A stretch of DNA of 64,000 bases from Hathewaya proteolytica DSM 3090 (GTDB lineage: Bacteria > Bacillota > Clostridia > Clostridiales > Clostridiaceae): NCBI RefSeq assembly GCF_900142225.1, contig NZ_FRAD01000010.1, positions 1-64,000 on the forward strand, written 5' to 3'. Made by a program: the position numbers and the translations under genes. Under the pieces are notes generated by a model. That model saw only the letters and a list, made by a program, of their open reading frames with translations. It was not told where the DNA came from and searched no databases. Below are positions 54,405 through 63,587 of the stretch, piece after piece. How positions within the stretch are numbered: the first letter of the stretch is position 1; every line of letters begins with the position of its first letter.

Positions 54405-55364
54405 ATGAAGAGAATAGGGATATTAACCAGCGGTGGAGATGCGCCAGGTATGAATGCTGCCATAAGAGCAATAGTTAGAACCGGCATTGAAAACAATTTA
54501 GAAGTCATGGGAGTTCATAGAGGATTCAGCGGACTTATTAATGGTGAAATATTCGAGATGAATCGAAGAAGCGTTTCGGAAATTATACACAAAGGTGGCA
54601 CAGTACTTAAAACTGCCAGATGTGAAGAGTTTAAAACAGAAGAAGGAAGAGAACGAGGCGCAAAGGTATTAAAGGTTTTTGGCGTAGAAGGGCTTGTAGT
54701 TATAGGAGGAGATGGAACCTTTAGGGGAGCCCAGTATTTATCTAAACTTGGTGTTGCAACTATTGGAATACCGGCAACCATTGACAATGATCTTCCATAC
54801 ACGGATTACACCATTGGCTTCGATACAGCGCAGAACACAGTTTTAGACGCTATAAATAAAATCAGGGATACATCTTCATCACATCAGAGGGTGAGTATCG
54901 TGGAAGTAATGGGTAGAAACTGTGGAGATATTGCTATATTCACTGGTATAGGCGGAGGAGCTGAGAAAATAATAGTTCCAGAAAAGGATTTCGATGCAGA
55001 TGAGTTGTGCAAAATTATTTTAGAGGGTAAGGCCCGTGGAAAAATGCACAATTTGATAATTCTGGCGGAAGGTGTTGGTGGAGCTATACCTCTAGCAGAA
55101 AAAGTTGAAGACGTAACGGGTATAGAGACAAGAGCCACAGTGCTTGGACATATACAGCGTGGAGGCAGTCCATCTTCTTTAGATAGAATTTTATCGTCCC
55201 TTATGGGAGCCAAGGCAGTGGAGTTATTGCTTCAAGGTCAATCATCAAGAGTTATAGGCGTAAAAGATGGAAAAATAGCAGATTTCGATATAGATGAAGC
55301 TCTTTCTGTAAAAAGAGAGTTCAAAGAATCGTTATATAATTTGTCCAACATTCTTTCAAAATAG
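54405..55364 (+). CDS. pfkA: ATP-dependent 6-phosphofructokinase
   Basis: Phosphorylates fructose 6-phosphate, the committing step of glycolysis. The 319-residue product has the ATP site GILTSGGDAPGMNAAIRA, GGDGTFRGA, the catalytic TIDNDL segment and the substrate motif VEVMGRNCGDIA, with LGHIQRGGSPSSLDR. Length and motifs are typical of bacterial PfkA. AGGAGGGG lies 9 bases before ATG 54405. pyk follows after 88 bases; the dnaE-pfkA-pyk order is common in clostridia. Confidence 0.97.
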   Translation: MKRIGILTSGGDAPGMNAAIRAIVRTGIENNLEVMGVHRGFSGLINGEIFEMNRRSVSEIIHKGGTVLKTARCEEFKTEEGRERGAKVLKVFGVEGLVVIGGDGTFRGAQYLSKLGVATIGIPATIDNDLPYTDYTIGFDTAQNTVLDAINKIRDTSSSHQRVSIVEVMGRNCGDIAIFTGIGGGAEKIIVPEKDFDADELCKIILEGKARGKMHNLIILAEGVGGAIPLAEKVEDVTGIETRATVLGHIQRGGSPSSLDRILSSLMGAKAVELLLQGQSSRVIGVKDGKIADFDIDEALSVKREFKESLYNLSNILSK

Positions 55365-55452
55365 GATATACATTCTATTTTGAAATTTTAAGAAAACGTT
55401 TTCTGAAAGTAATTTCCAGCCTAATGAACTAAAATTAAAAGGAGAATCGAAT

Positions 55453-57216
55453 ATGAAAAAAACAAAGATGATATGTACCATAGGACCATCTAGCAATAAT
55501 GAAAGTGTGATAAAGCAACTAATATTAGCAGGAATGAATGCATCAAGACATAATTTTTCTCACGGAAATCATGAAACACATAAAATAAATATGGATATGG
55601 TAAAGAAAGTAAGAAAAGAGTTAGACACTCCTGTAGCCATACTTTTAGATACAAAAGGACCAGAAATCAGAACAGGCAATTTTGAAAAAAATGTGGTAGA
55701 GCTTAAAGAAAAAAATAAATTCACTATATATTGTCTTGAGACAATCTTAGGAGATGAGACAAAATGCTCCGTTACATATGAAAACCTGTACAAAGATGTG
55801 ACACCTGGGGACAAAATTCTCATAGACGATGGACTTGTGGGTTTGCGCGTTGAAAAAATTGAACAGGGTAAAATTCATTGTGTTGTTATAAATAGCGGTG
55901 TAGTTAGCAATCACAAGGGCGTAAATGTACCAGGCGTTTCTATTAAGCTGCCATCTCTTACAGAACAGGACATAAATGACTTGAAATTTGCCGTAGAACA
56001 GGATGTAGACGTCATAGCAGCTTCTTTTATAAGAACTGCTTTAGATGTTATAAATATAAGAAGGACATTGAACAAATTTGGAGGAGACAAAATACTTATA
56101 TTCTCTAAAATTGAAAATCAAGAAGGTGTGGACAATATAGATAAAATCATAAAATATTCCGATGGAATAATGGTGGCAAGAGGAGATCTTGGAGTAGAGA
56201 TTCCTGCAGAAGAAGTGCCACTAGTTCAGAAAATGATCATCGAAAAATGCAATGCCGTTGGAAAGCCAGTTATCACTGCCACACAGATGTTGGATTCAAT
56301 GATGAGAAATCCAAGACCAACTAGGGCAGAAGCATCAGACGTTGCCAATGCTATCTTTGATGGTACGGACTGCGTAATGTTAAGCGGTGAAACAGCAGGA
56401 GGTAAATACCCTGTGGAAGCTGCAGAAACCATGGCAAGAATTGCAGAAAAAGCTGAGAGCGCTATAAACTATGAGGTTATTCGCAACAGAAAATCCATAA
56501 AACAGATTACAGTGCCAGATGCCATAAGCATGGCCACATGCACCACGGCAAAGCAGTTAAATGCAAAGGCTATCATAACATCAACACAAAGCGGTCACAC
56601 AGCAAAGATGGTTTCAAAATACAGACCAGAAAGCCCTATAATCGCTGTCACACCATATGAATCCGTGGCAAGAAAATTAGCCTTATGCTGGGGCGTATAC
56701 TCTGTGTACTCAGAAAAGGTAAACACTACAGACGATATGATAAAGCAAGCCGTGAAGAAAACTCAGGAACATGGCTATGTGGAAAATGGTGATCTTGTGG
56801 TTCTTACAGCAGGCATCCCAGTAAATTATGTGGGAAGTACCAACATGATAAAAGTTCACATCGTAGGAGATGTACTGGTTGCGGGTATTGGAAGAGGAAC
56901 TTGTGCTGACGGCACCAGTGGTACTGCAAAGGTTGTAAAAGGTTCGGTGGAAGCAACAGACATTATCGAACAAGGGGATGTGCTTGTAACAAGGGATATA
57001 GACATGACTTATGTGGAAGTGTTAGACAAAGTTTCCGGTATAATTATCGAGGAAGAGTGCGATCTTGCAGTGCTTGTACTTTGCGAGGCAAAAAATGTTC
57101 CGGTGATCTACGGAGCTAAGGGCGCAACTAGCATTATTAAATCCGGTTCTTTTGTAAGATTGAAAATAAAAGAGGGCATAGTATACTCTGGCAAATCAAC
57201 TCTAACAGAAAATTAA
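55453..57216 (+). CDS. pyk: Pyruvate kinase with C-terminal PEP-utilizer domain
   Basis: Converts PEP and ADP to pyruvate and ATP. The 587-residue product has MICTIGPSSNNESVIKQLI, the ARGDLGVEIPAEEV stretch, and the signature KIENQEGVDNIDKII with the catalytic Lys, plus ITATQMLDSMMRNPRPTRAE. Residues about 475-580 form the extra PEP-utilizer-like swivelling domain (GTCADGTSGTAKV, GDVLVTRDIDMTYVEVL) found in Bacillus and clostridial enzymes. AAAGGAG precedes the ATG. Confidence 0.97.
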   Translation: MKKTKMICTIGPSSNNESVIKQLILAGMNASRHNFSHGNHETHKINMDMVKKVRKELDTPVAILLDTKGPEIRTGNFEKNVVELKEKNKFTIYCLETILGDETKCSVTYENLYKDVTPGDKILIDDGLVGLRVEKIEQGKIHCVVINSGVVSNHKGVNVPGVSIKLPSLTEQDINDLKFAVEQDVDVIAASFIRTALDVINIRRTLNKFGGDKILIFSKIENQEGVDNIDKIIKYSDGIMVARGDLGVEIPAEEVPLVQKMIIEKCNAVGKPVITATQMLDSMMRNPRPTRAEASDVANAIFDGTDCVMLSGETAGGKYPVEAAETMARIAEKAESAINYEVIRNRKSIKQITVPDAISMATCTTAKQLNAKAIITSTQSGHTAKMVSKYRPESPIIAVTPYESVARKLALCWGVYSVYSEKVNTTDDMIKQAVKKTQEHGYVENGDLVVLTAGIPVNYVGSTNMIKVHIVGDVLVAGIGRGTCADGTSGTAKVVKGSVEATDIIEQGDVLVTRDIDMTYVEVLDKVSGIIIEEECDLAVLVLCEAKNVPVIYGAKGATSIIKSGSFVRLKIKEGIVYSGKSTLTEN

Positions 57217-57362
57217 ATTTGCCAGAACACTAAATAGAACACAAAGATTAAATAAGTCAAGAAAAACATTTCGTAAAAACTCAATAAAAACAAAATTAAC
57301 TAAAATATAATAAAAAATTTACAATTTGTTCATCAAAATTAGCCTAAAAATGGTTATAATGT

Positions 57363-57453
57363 ATTAGTAACGTACACACATTTTAGGCAACTGATTTTAA
57401 TTTATTATTTGCACCTGGTATAGGTGCTTTTTTTTTGACGTCTCACAGTTGCC
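57363..57453 (+). ncRNA. Candidate small structured RNA with terminator, between pyk and the methyltransferase gene
   Basis: The 365 bases after pyk have no gene. A TATAAT lies at 57355-57360 and a compact terminator (GCACCT 57411-57416 with AGGTGC 57422-57427, then nine T residues) follows 50 bases later, framing a transcript of about 70 nt. An 8-bp inverted repeat, GGCAACTG (57386-57393) and CAGTTGCC (57446-57453), encloses the terminator and could compete with or enclose it. No -35 box is clear. It does not match a riboswitch class I can recognise. Confidence 0.4.
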
Positions 57454-57510
57454 ATAATCCCCCTCCCTTTAGGACGGACATAATATGCAAATTTTAAATA
57501 GATCTAAACA

Positions 57511-57540
57511 TTGAAAAGCAACTATGAATATTGGTATAAT
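57511..57540 (+). promoter_or_regulatory. Promoter of the RlmD/RumA-family gene
   Basis: TTGAAA (57511-57516), 18-base spacer, TATAAT (57535-57540), 41 bases before the start codon. Confidence 0.75.
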
Positions 57541-57581
57541 CTAAACATACGATAATCCTAGTTCAACGAAAGGAATTTTAA

Positions 57582-58970
57582 ATGAAAAATAAACAGATAC
57601 CAGTAAATCAAAATGAAGAATACGAGTTAAGCATTGGAAATATGGGCTTTCAGGGTGAAGGAGTGGCTAGAATAGACAACTATGCCATATTTGTCCCAGG
57701 GGCCATAGCTGGTGAGAATGTAAAAGCTATTATAACAAGATGCGAGAAAAAATATGGCTTTGCAAAGCTTACGAATGTAATTAAACCATCTCCAAGCAGA
57801 AAAGTACCAAAGTGTCCAGTTTACAGCCAGTGTGGCGGCTGCAATCTGCAGCATATGTCTTACAGAATGCAGCTAGAGTACAAAAAGGACAGAGTAATAG
57901 AATGTCTTTCTAGAATAGCCAAAATAGACGGCGTGATTATACATAATACCATAGGAATGGATGAGCCATTTGGTTATAGAAATAAAGTTCAACTTCCAGT
58001 GGGTGTTAGTGACAAGGGTAAGGGCTCCGTTGCTATAGGTTTCTATGCACCAGGAAGTCACCACATCATCGACACTGATGTATGCTACATCCAGGATGAA
58101 ACAGCAGATGAAGTAGTTCGCATACTTAGAAATTGGATGAAAAAATACAATATAGAGCCATACAATGAGGCCACAGGCGAAGGAACCATAAGACACATCA
58201 TGATTCGCAATGGATTCAAAACAAAAGAAGTAATGGTTGTCCTTGTATCTAAGAAAGACAAAGTACCTCATGTAGAGGAGTTTGTAGAAACCATTAAAAC
58301 AACTATAACTGGCATAAAAAGCATAGTACTAAACATAAACGGAAGAAAGACCAATACAATTCTTGGTCAGAAAAACATCACCCTTTGGGGCAATGACTAC
58401 ATATGTGATTATATTGACAAATTTAAGTTCAACATATCACCACTATCTTTCTTCCAGATAAATCCCGTTCAAACAGAAAAGCTATACGCCAAAGCCCTAG
58501 AATACGCAGATTTATCTAGCAACGATATAGTCTTCGATGCTTATTGTGGAACAGGCTCTATTTCACTATTCTTATCCCAAAAGGCAAAGAAAGTCTATGG
58601 TGTGGAACTTGTACCAGAGGCCATAGAAGATGCCAAAAAAAATGCAAAACAAAACAACATAAAGAATGCTGAATTCATCGTAGGAAAATCCGAAGAAGAA
58701 ATCCCTAAATTAATTGAAAAAGGCATAATTCCGGATGTGGTAGTAGTAGATCCACCACGCAAAGGCTGCGATGCAGCACTGCTAAACTCCATAGCAGAAG
58801 CATCACCAAAGAAAATAGTCTACGTATCCTGTGACCCAGCTACCTTATCAAGAGACCTAGGAATCCTTACAAACTTGAACTACAAAGTCATGGAAGTCCA
58901 GCCAGTAGACATGTTCCCAATGACAAGCCACGTTGAGTGTGTTGTCTTGATGTCAAGGGTTGAGAAATAA
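57582..58970 (+). CDS. 23S rRNA (uracil-5-)-methyltransferase, RlmD/RumA family
   Basis: SAM-dependent m5U methyltransferase of rRNA. The 462-residue product has an N-terminal TRAM domain (residues about 10-70), iron-sulfur cysteines CPVYSQCGGCNLQHM (C78, C84, C87), a SAM site VFDAYCGTGSISLFLS, VVVDPPRKGCD and the catalytic Cys in VYVSCDPATLSRDL. It ends MTSHVECVVLMSRVEK. The target uridine cannot be told. The 3' end of rum-type genes is a known insertion site for mobile elements in streptococci, and accessory genes follow here. AAAGGAA lies before the ATG. Confidence 0.93.
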   Translation: MKNKQIPVNQNEEYELSIGNMGFQGEGVARIDNYAIFVPGAIAGENVKAIITRCEKKYGFAKLTNVIKPSPSRKVPKCPVYSQCGGCNLQHMSYRMQLEYKKDRVIECLSRIAKIDGVIIHNTIGMDEPFGYRNKVQLPVGVSDKGKGSVAIGFYAPGSHHIIDTDVCYIQDETADEVVRILRNWMKKYNIEPYNEATGEGTIRHIMIRNGFKTKEVMVVLVSKKDKVPHVEEFVETIKTTITGIKSIVLNINGRKTNTILGQKNITLWGNDYICDYIDKFKFNISPLSFFQINPVQTEKLYAKALEYADLSSNDIVFDAYCGTGSISLFLSQKAKKVYGVELVPEAIEDAKKNAKQNNIKNAEFIVGKSEEEIPKLIEKGIIPDVVVVDPPRKGCDAALLNSIAEASPKKIVYVSCDPATLSRDLGILTNLNYKVMEVQPVDMFPMTSHVECVVLMSRVEK

Positions 58971-58995
58971 AGTCTATTCAAAGTACTGATAAATA

Positions 58996-59073
58996 AAGGA
59001 TTTCCGAGGTTGGAAGATTTTCTGTCTGATGTCTGGCAGTGCCTTTCAATCTTGAAAATCCTTGTTTTTGTTT
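58996..59073 (+). terminator. Nested hairpin and T-run after the methyltransferase gene
   Basis: An outer stem AAGGATTT (58996-59003) with AAATCCTT (59056-59063) encloses an inner stem AAGATT (59014-59019) with AATCTT (59048-59053); GTTTTTGTTT follows. It is a plausible but unusually long terminator. The rest of the 322-base gap 58971-59292 holds a short GCTGC/GCAGC hairpin (59214-59229), a promoter, and no gene, tRNA or clear attachment repeat that I can see. Confidence 0.45.
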
Positions 59074-59246
59074 ATTGAGGAAACAGGTCGACTGTAATAA
59101 AGTGCGTGGGGTTGAGTTGACAGATTAGATAACTTCATAGGGTTGTGGAGATAGAATAGATGTGGTCTGGGTATAGGAGAAGAGCTGTGCATTAAATTGA
59201 AAATTACTACATTGCTGCTTTTGAGCAGCGTTTAAGTAAGATGTTC

Positions 59247-59275
59247 TTGACAAAAGGCAGCGAAGGTGATATGAT
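59247..59275 (+). promoter_or_regulatory. Promoter of the XRE regulator and methyltransferase
   Basis: TTGACA (59247-59252), exactly 17 bases, TATGAT (59270-59275); the start codon is only 17 bases further, giving a very short leader. Confidence 0.7.
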
Positions 59276-59292
59276 GATGCAGAGGTGAGAGG

Positions 59293-59646
59293 ATGCCTGA
59301 GATAGGACAAATGATTAAAAGTCGTCGAGAAGCCATGGGGCTTTCTCTTAAAAAGTTAGCAATTGCTTGTGGCTCAAGCGACAGTGAAATAATGAAAATT
59401 GAGAACGGAACTAGAAAAAACCCTAATTGGGCAACATTATGTGAAATCGCACGTGCTTTAAATTTTCACCCGTTTGAAATATTGTTAGCCGCAGGTTATA
59501 TATCAGAAAATGATATGCATCCCAATTGCCAGATTCATGGTTTAGAAAACTTAGATGATGACGGGGTAGCAATGGTGCAATTGTTCATAGATTTTTTGAC
59601 TATGCGGAACGGTAATAAAATTGGTATTTCAAAGGAGGGAGAGTGA
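59293..59646 (+). CDS. XRE-family helix-turn-helix regulator of the methylase operon
   Basis: The 117-residue product has a Cro/C1-type HTH at residues about 5-60 (IGQMIKSRREAMGLSLKKLA, then ENGTRKNPNWATLCEIARAL) and a C-terminal extension with HPNCQIHGLENLDDDG. It stops 4 bases before the methyltransferase start, so the pair are one operon. Such small HTH proteins often act as timing controllers in restriction-modification loci, though it is longer than typical C proteins. AGGTGAGAGG precedes ATG 59293. Confidence 0.85.
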   Translation: MPEIGQMIKSRREAMGLSLKKLAIACGSSDSEIMKIENGTRKNPNWATLCEIARALNFHPFEILLAAGYISENDMHPNCQIHGLENLDDDGVAMVQLFIDFLTMRNGNKIGISKEGE

Positions 59647-59650
59647 TATT

Positions 59651-60703
59651 ATGATATTTAGATTAGGTGAATTATTTTGCGGCCCAGGTGGGATCGCTTG
59701 GGGTGCAATGAATGCTAGTATTGAAGATCCAAACTTTGCGATTGTACATCAGTGGGCAAATGACTATGACGCAGATACCTGTGAAACATATAGATTAAAT
59801 ATCTGTCCTGATACTCCTAATACTGTTTACCATGCGGATATTCGCAAATTCGATATGTCTAAACTAGCCCCGATTGATGCACTGGCATTTGGTTTCCCAT
59901 GCAATGACTATAGTGTTGTTGGTGAGCAAAAAGGTATGGACGGGGTATTCGGTCCCTTGTATTCGTATGGTGTCAAAGCTCTAAAACTGTTTAAACCCAA
60001 GTGGTTTTTAGCAGAAAATGTTGGAGGACTTAGAAATGCAAATGATGGGAAAGCCTTCACTAAGATTCTCAAGGAACTGAGGGAAGCTGGCTATACAATT
60101 ACACCTCATCTCTACAAGTTTGAGGAATACGGAGTCCCTCAAGCGAGGCACCGTTTGATTATCGTTGGCATACGGGATGACATCGATGTTGAATTTAAAG
60201 TCCCATCGACAGCACCCTATGTCGGAATCGATAATACTTGCAAAAATGCAATAGAAAATCCCCCTATTCCAGAGGATGCATATAATAATGAATTGACAAG
60301 ACAATCCGAAACTGTTGTTAGAAGGTTGCAGCATATTCTACCTGGACAAAATGCATTTACGGCAGACCTTCCAGAAGATTTGCGACTTAATATTAGAGGA
60401 GCAAAAATAAGTCAAATATATAAGAGGCTCGATCCAACTAAGCCTTCCTATACGGTTACGGGAAGCGGTGGTGGAGGAACACATATCTACCATTGGGAAG
60501 AACCACGAGCATTGACTAACAGAGAGCGGGCAAGATTACAGACTTTCCCTGATGCTTATAGATTCGTAGGAAGTAAAGAGAGTGTACGCAAACAAATAGG
60601 AATGGCAGTACCTTGTCAGGGTGCAAAAATCATTTTTGAGGCAATATTGAAGTGTTTTGCTGGAATTGAATATGAGAGCGTAGAGCCAAGTATTAAAGAA
60701 TGA
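59651..60703 (+). CDS. DNA (cytosine-5) methyltransferase
   Basis: The 350-residue enzyme methylates cytosine C5 in DNA. Motif I is LFCGPGG (residues 8-14), the catalytic motif IV is FGFPCNDYS (Cys84), motif VI AENV (Glu122), motif VIII QARHR (164-168), and the C-terminal motifs YTVTGSGGGG, LTNRERARLQTFPD and IGMAVPCQGAKI. The catalytic loop has PCNDYS where many enzymes have PCQxFS. The recognition sequence cannot be read from the protein. AAGGAGGGAG lies ahead of ATG 59651. It faces the nuclease and Z1 genes across a shared terminator and probably protects host DNA from them. Confidence 0.93.
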   Translation: MIFRLGELFCGPGGIAWGAMNASIEDPNFAIVHQWANDYDADTCETYRLNICPDTPNTVYHADIRKFDMSKLAPIDALAFGFPCNDYSVVGEQKGMDGVFGPLYSYGVKALKLFKPKWFLAENVGGLRNANDGKAFTKILKELREAGYTITPHLYKFEEYGVPQARHRLIIVGIRDDIDVEFKVPSTAPYVGIDNTCKNAIENPPIPEDAYNNELTRQSETVVRRLQHILPGQNAFTADLPEDLRLNIRGAKISQIYKRLDPTKPSYTVTGSGGGGTHIYHWEEPRALTNRERARLQTFPDAYRFVGSKESVRKQIGMAVPCQGAKIIFEAILKCFAGIEYESVEPSIKE

Positions 60704-60704
60704 A

Positions 60705-60743
60705 AAAGCAGTTACTTTGTAGAGAAGGCAAAGTAACTGCTTT
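60705..60743 (+). terminator. Bidirectional terminator between methyltransferase and nuclease genes
   Basis: AAAGCAGTTACTTT (60705-60718) pairs perfectly with AAAGTAACTGCTTT (60730-60743). Confidence 0.9.
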
Positions 60744-60745
60744 GT

Positions 60746-61702
60746 TTATACATGGAAATCCATAAAGTACTGCTCATCGTCGATTTTGTAAAAGGTAACA
60801 TCTGTTCTTCCATAGTTTAGTAAATCTTGTTTTGTTACGAACGCACCATTTCCAAGACCTAAACGGTTTCGGAAGTATTCTCCGAGTTGAGCGTTGCTAA
60901 GAGGTGTTGTAATTGCTTTGTCGTTTTGTTGCTCAACTCTTAGGAGAAGAGTATGACCGTCGTCTGTAATAACAGTAAAGTGTTGTTTATTTAACGGGAA
61001 GAAACCGCTTCTTGCAATTTTTGCAGGAAGATGTATATAAGCTTCGTTTTTGTTTCTGCCCTTTCGTTGTCCCCAATTTAATCCGGATTTTTCTCCAACT
61101 TCAGCCTTATTTGTGAGAAGCGATAGAGTCGTAGAAGTAATATCCTCGCCAGCCAAAGTGGTTAGAGGCTTGTTTTCAGCATCAAGAATTTGATGTGTTG
61201 GACGGAGAACGATATGGTCTTCGACCTCTGCATGGTTACAATAAATTGAGTTTGCTTCAACTTCTTCATAAAACTTATAAGCTTCTTTAGGATCACAGCA
61301 TACAACTATTTCTTTTCTGGATTGGATAAATGCATTCTGCACAAAATCAGCTGAACCTGTATATGCCTGTACTGGTGATTCTTCCTTTAGCCAAATGTAT
61401 AAATTTGCGTGAACTGGAGGGTTTTCGCAAACATAACTACATGAAAAGCTATCCACTGCTTTTGGATATGTTTTGCCATGGAGTTCCATAAAGCCCTCAT
61501 GTATAGGAACGCTTAATCCATCGTAAGGAACCATTCCAATAAGCAATGAAATATTTAGAGGGTGCATATTTTGTTCTTGAAAACTCTTAATAAGCCATGA
61601 TGCCATATTAGGGGTAGCATATCCGCTTAATATTAATAAAGTGTCCGCTCCTTGGAGTGGAGGGGCAAATAAAATCCTTTTTGCTATGTTGTTGGTGAAC
61701 AT
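60746..61702 (-). CDS. NgoFVII/BfiI-like PLD-family restriction endonuclease
   Basis: The 318-residue product reads as an NgoFVII-type enzyme: an N-terminal phospholipase D-like half with HANLYIWLKEESPVQAYTGS (His98 then Asn100; GSAD 116-119, QNAF after it), and a C-terminal B3-like DNA-recognition domain (about 205-318) with FTVITDDGH, LGEYFRNRLGLG, TKQDLLNYGR and FYKIDDEQYFMDF. PLD nucleases use H-x-K; Lys is replaced by Asn here, which may reduce or change activity. AGGAGGG lies 9 bases before ATG 61702. It follows the Z1 gene by 14 bases on the same transcript. Confidence 0.8.
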   Translation of the reverse strand: MFTNNIAKRILFAPPLQGADTLLILSGYATPNMASWLIKSFQEQNMHPLNISLLIGMVPYDGLSVPIHEGFMELHGKTYPKAVDSFSCSYVCENPPVHANLYIWLKEESPVQAYTGSADFVQNAFIQSRKEIVVCCDPKEAYKFYEEVEANSIYCNHAEVEDHIVLRPTHQILDAENKPLTTLAGEDITSTTLSLLTNKAEVGEKSGLNWGQRKGRNKNEAYIHLPAKIARSGFFPLNKQHFTVITDDGHTLLLRVEQQNDKAITTPLSNAQLGEYFRNRLGLGNGAFVTKQDLLNYGRTDVTFYKIDDEQYFMDFHV

Positions 61703-61716
61703 CCATTCTTGCCCTC

Positions 61717-63576
61717 CTATGCTTCTTCTATATCATCCTCAGACACATCATAATACATTGTATCATGAGGAAGTTTAATATTCGGCACCCAGAGAGCTTT
61801 TCCACCCCACCCCTTAGTACCAGTTACTTGATACATGGTCAAAACTACTTTGTCATGGAAAGTGCCACCTAGTTTCCAGTCGTTCGGAGACAACAAGGCT
61901 CCTGTCCCTTGTGCAACATCTCTTCCTCTTCTGACAATCAAAATCCCCTGTCCAGCTGGTTGTTCTGAAAGCAGTGTATCAATGACAGAAAGGAATGCAT
62001 CTAACTTGAAATCCGGGCTGGCAATAATGTGGGATAATATTTTCTTAATTAACCTCAAATTTACCTGGTAATAAGGATCATCATCAGAGAAAGGCTCCAA
62101 TAGTTTTGTTATATCATCTATGGTGTTATTATCTGGATAGAACGGATAATAGTTCGTTCCACCTGAAAGGATATTGACTCGTTTGTTATCAATAACATTC
62201 CTACGAGTTGGATTCAATCCAATTGGATAATAAATTTTTATGTTTTCAATTCCTTGCTCTACTTGTGCGATAATGGCATTATTAGTTGCGTTAATGTCCG
62301 CAAATAATTTATAGAGTTGTTCATCTATAAATATCTTCATCATGCCAGAGTCTCTGTCATAACCAAACATCCTACTATGTTGCCACATAGTATCCGCCTG
62401 GGGCTTTTTGCTGGTTCTTGTATAATAAATTGTCTGTAGCCCTGGAAAAGTTACGCCTCGGCCTAGAGTGTTTCCGCCTACGATAAAATTACAGCCTGTT
62501 GCATAATCTGGACTCTCAACATCTGTTTTTCCATTCATAACAAGAATTTTTATCCCTTTGTTTTCCAACAAATCCTTAGTAGTTTTATAGATAACTTCAA
62601 AAGAAAGTTTCTCACTTTTGTTGGGTTCTAAAGAATCATAGTGGGTTTGTAATTCTGTGATGAATTCGGTATTGATATGCTCCATACACCAATCTAGTTC
62701 CTTTGCGACATCGTCAGCAAAACGCTGGTGGACATTTTGTCGTACGCTCGGATGTAGAAGGCAATTTGATACTTTTCCTTTTGATGCTAAAATCTGAGCA
62801 GATACAGCAAGGTGGCGTATAACAACACTTCGTGTCGGTCGTTTGATTGTTTCAAGAAAATCAATGCATTCAGGTTTACCGCTTGTTGGAAAGAAAAAGT
62901 CTCCACCTAAATATCCATCCCCTGGATGGAAGTAGTATGTAAAATATGGATGCCAACCAGACGCAAGGGTCTGTAATAAGATTGCTTGAGGCGTACCTGT
63001 AACCTGTAGGTATAAGCTACTTGATGCTCCATTTTTTATAGAATCCAGATATCTATTAATTGATGACTGACTATTACGGTTTATTAGAGTATTTAAGGAA
63101 GCCGCATCCGCCTCATCATCAACGATGAATAGAGGGTTGCCCTTCATAAAGCCTGTAGAATTAAATACATTTGCCCACAATCTTAGTACTCTTGCATTTT
63201 TCTTTAGAACGACAATGGCTGGCTTAACAAGGCTATTTTCAATAAATAAGCCTGAGTCGTTTTCGCCACAAATACAGAAGCCGTCTAAGTCGTCTCTAAC
63301 TCGATCTAAGGTTTGTTGTTGCAAGACAACATTGTCTGTTGTGAGTAAGATGAATGCGGGAAATCCTAAATCTGCAGCTTTGCACATAACGCCAAACATT
63401 TGACCAGTTTTTCCAGATTGCACATTACCAAACAACAAGCCAATCTCATGACTTATAAATGAAAAATTGCGAATATGTTGATTGCCAATATCTTCAGCTG
63501 TTTTGGAAATGGACTCAGCTAATTTTTCGTTACCTCGCTCTTTTATTTTTTCCAAGTATTTTTTTAAATATTGCAT
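61717..63576 (-). CDS. Z1-domain helicase-like ATPase
   Basis: The 619-residue product has superfamily-2-like motifs: Walker A GNVQSGKTG (Lys56), Walker B LFIVDDEADAASL, motif III VTGTPQAILLQ, the Z1 block IVGGNTLGRGVTFPGLQT and the motif-VI-like QADTMWQHSRMFGYDRDSGM. Z1 proteins occur in restriction-modification operons with methylases and GHKL ATPases; their biochemical role is poorly known but translocation or end processing is likely. ATG 63576 follows GAGAGGTG by 5 bases; a start five codons earlier would include that site. Confidence 0.88.
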   Translation of the reverse strand: MQYLKKYLEKIKERGNEKLAESISKTAEDIGNQHIRNFSFISHEIGLLFGNVQSGKTGQMFGVMCKAADLGFPAFILLTTDNVVLQQQTLDRVRDDLDGFCICGENDSGLFIENSLVKPAIVVLKKNARVLRLWANVFNSTGFMKGNPLFIVDDEADAASLNTLINRNSQSSINRYLDSIKNGASSSLYLQVTGTPQAILLQTLASGWHPYFTYYFHPGDGYLGGDFFFPTSGKPECIDFLETIKRPTRSVVIRHLAVSAQILASKGKVSNCLLHPSVRQNVHQRFADDVAKELDWCMEHINTEFITELQTHYDSLEPNKSEKLSFEVIYKTTKDLLENKGIKILVMNGKTDVESPDYATGCNFIVGGNTLGRGVTFPGLQTIYYTRTSKKPQADTMWQHSRMFGYDRDSGMMKIFIDEQLYKLFADINATNNAIIAQVEQGIENIKIYYPIGLNPTRRNVIDNKRVNILSGGTNYYPFYPDNNTIDDITKLLEPFSDDDPYYQVNLRLIKKILSHIIASPDFKLDAFLSVIDTLLSEQPAGQGILIVRRGRDVAQGTGALLSPNDWKLGGTFHDKVVLTMYQVTGTKGWGGKALWVPNIKLPHDTMYYDVSEDDIEEA

Positions 63577-63587
63577 TGATACACCTC

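Noticed and set aside
58950..59125. Attachment-site repeat GGGTTGAG at the end of the rlmD-like gene and near 59109
   Set aside because: Only 8 bases are shared, too short to support an att pair.
58971..59292. tRNA gene or CRISPR array in the gap before the island
   Set aside because: No cloverleaf-like pairing and no regularly spaced repeats are visible; none was seen elsewhere in the window either.
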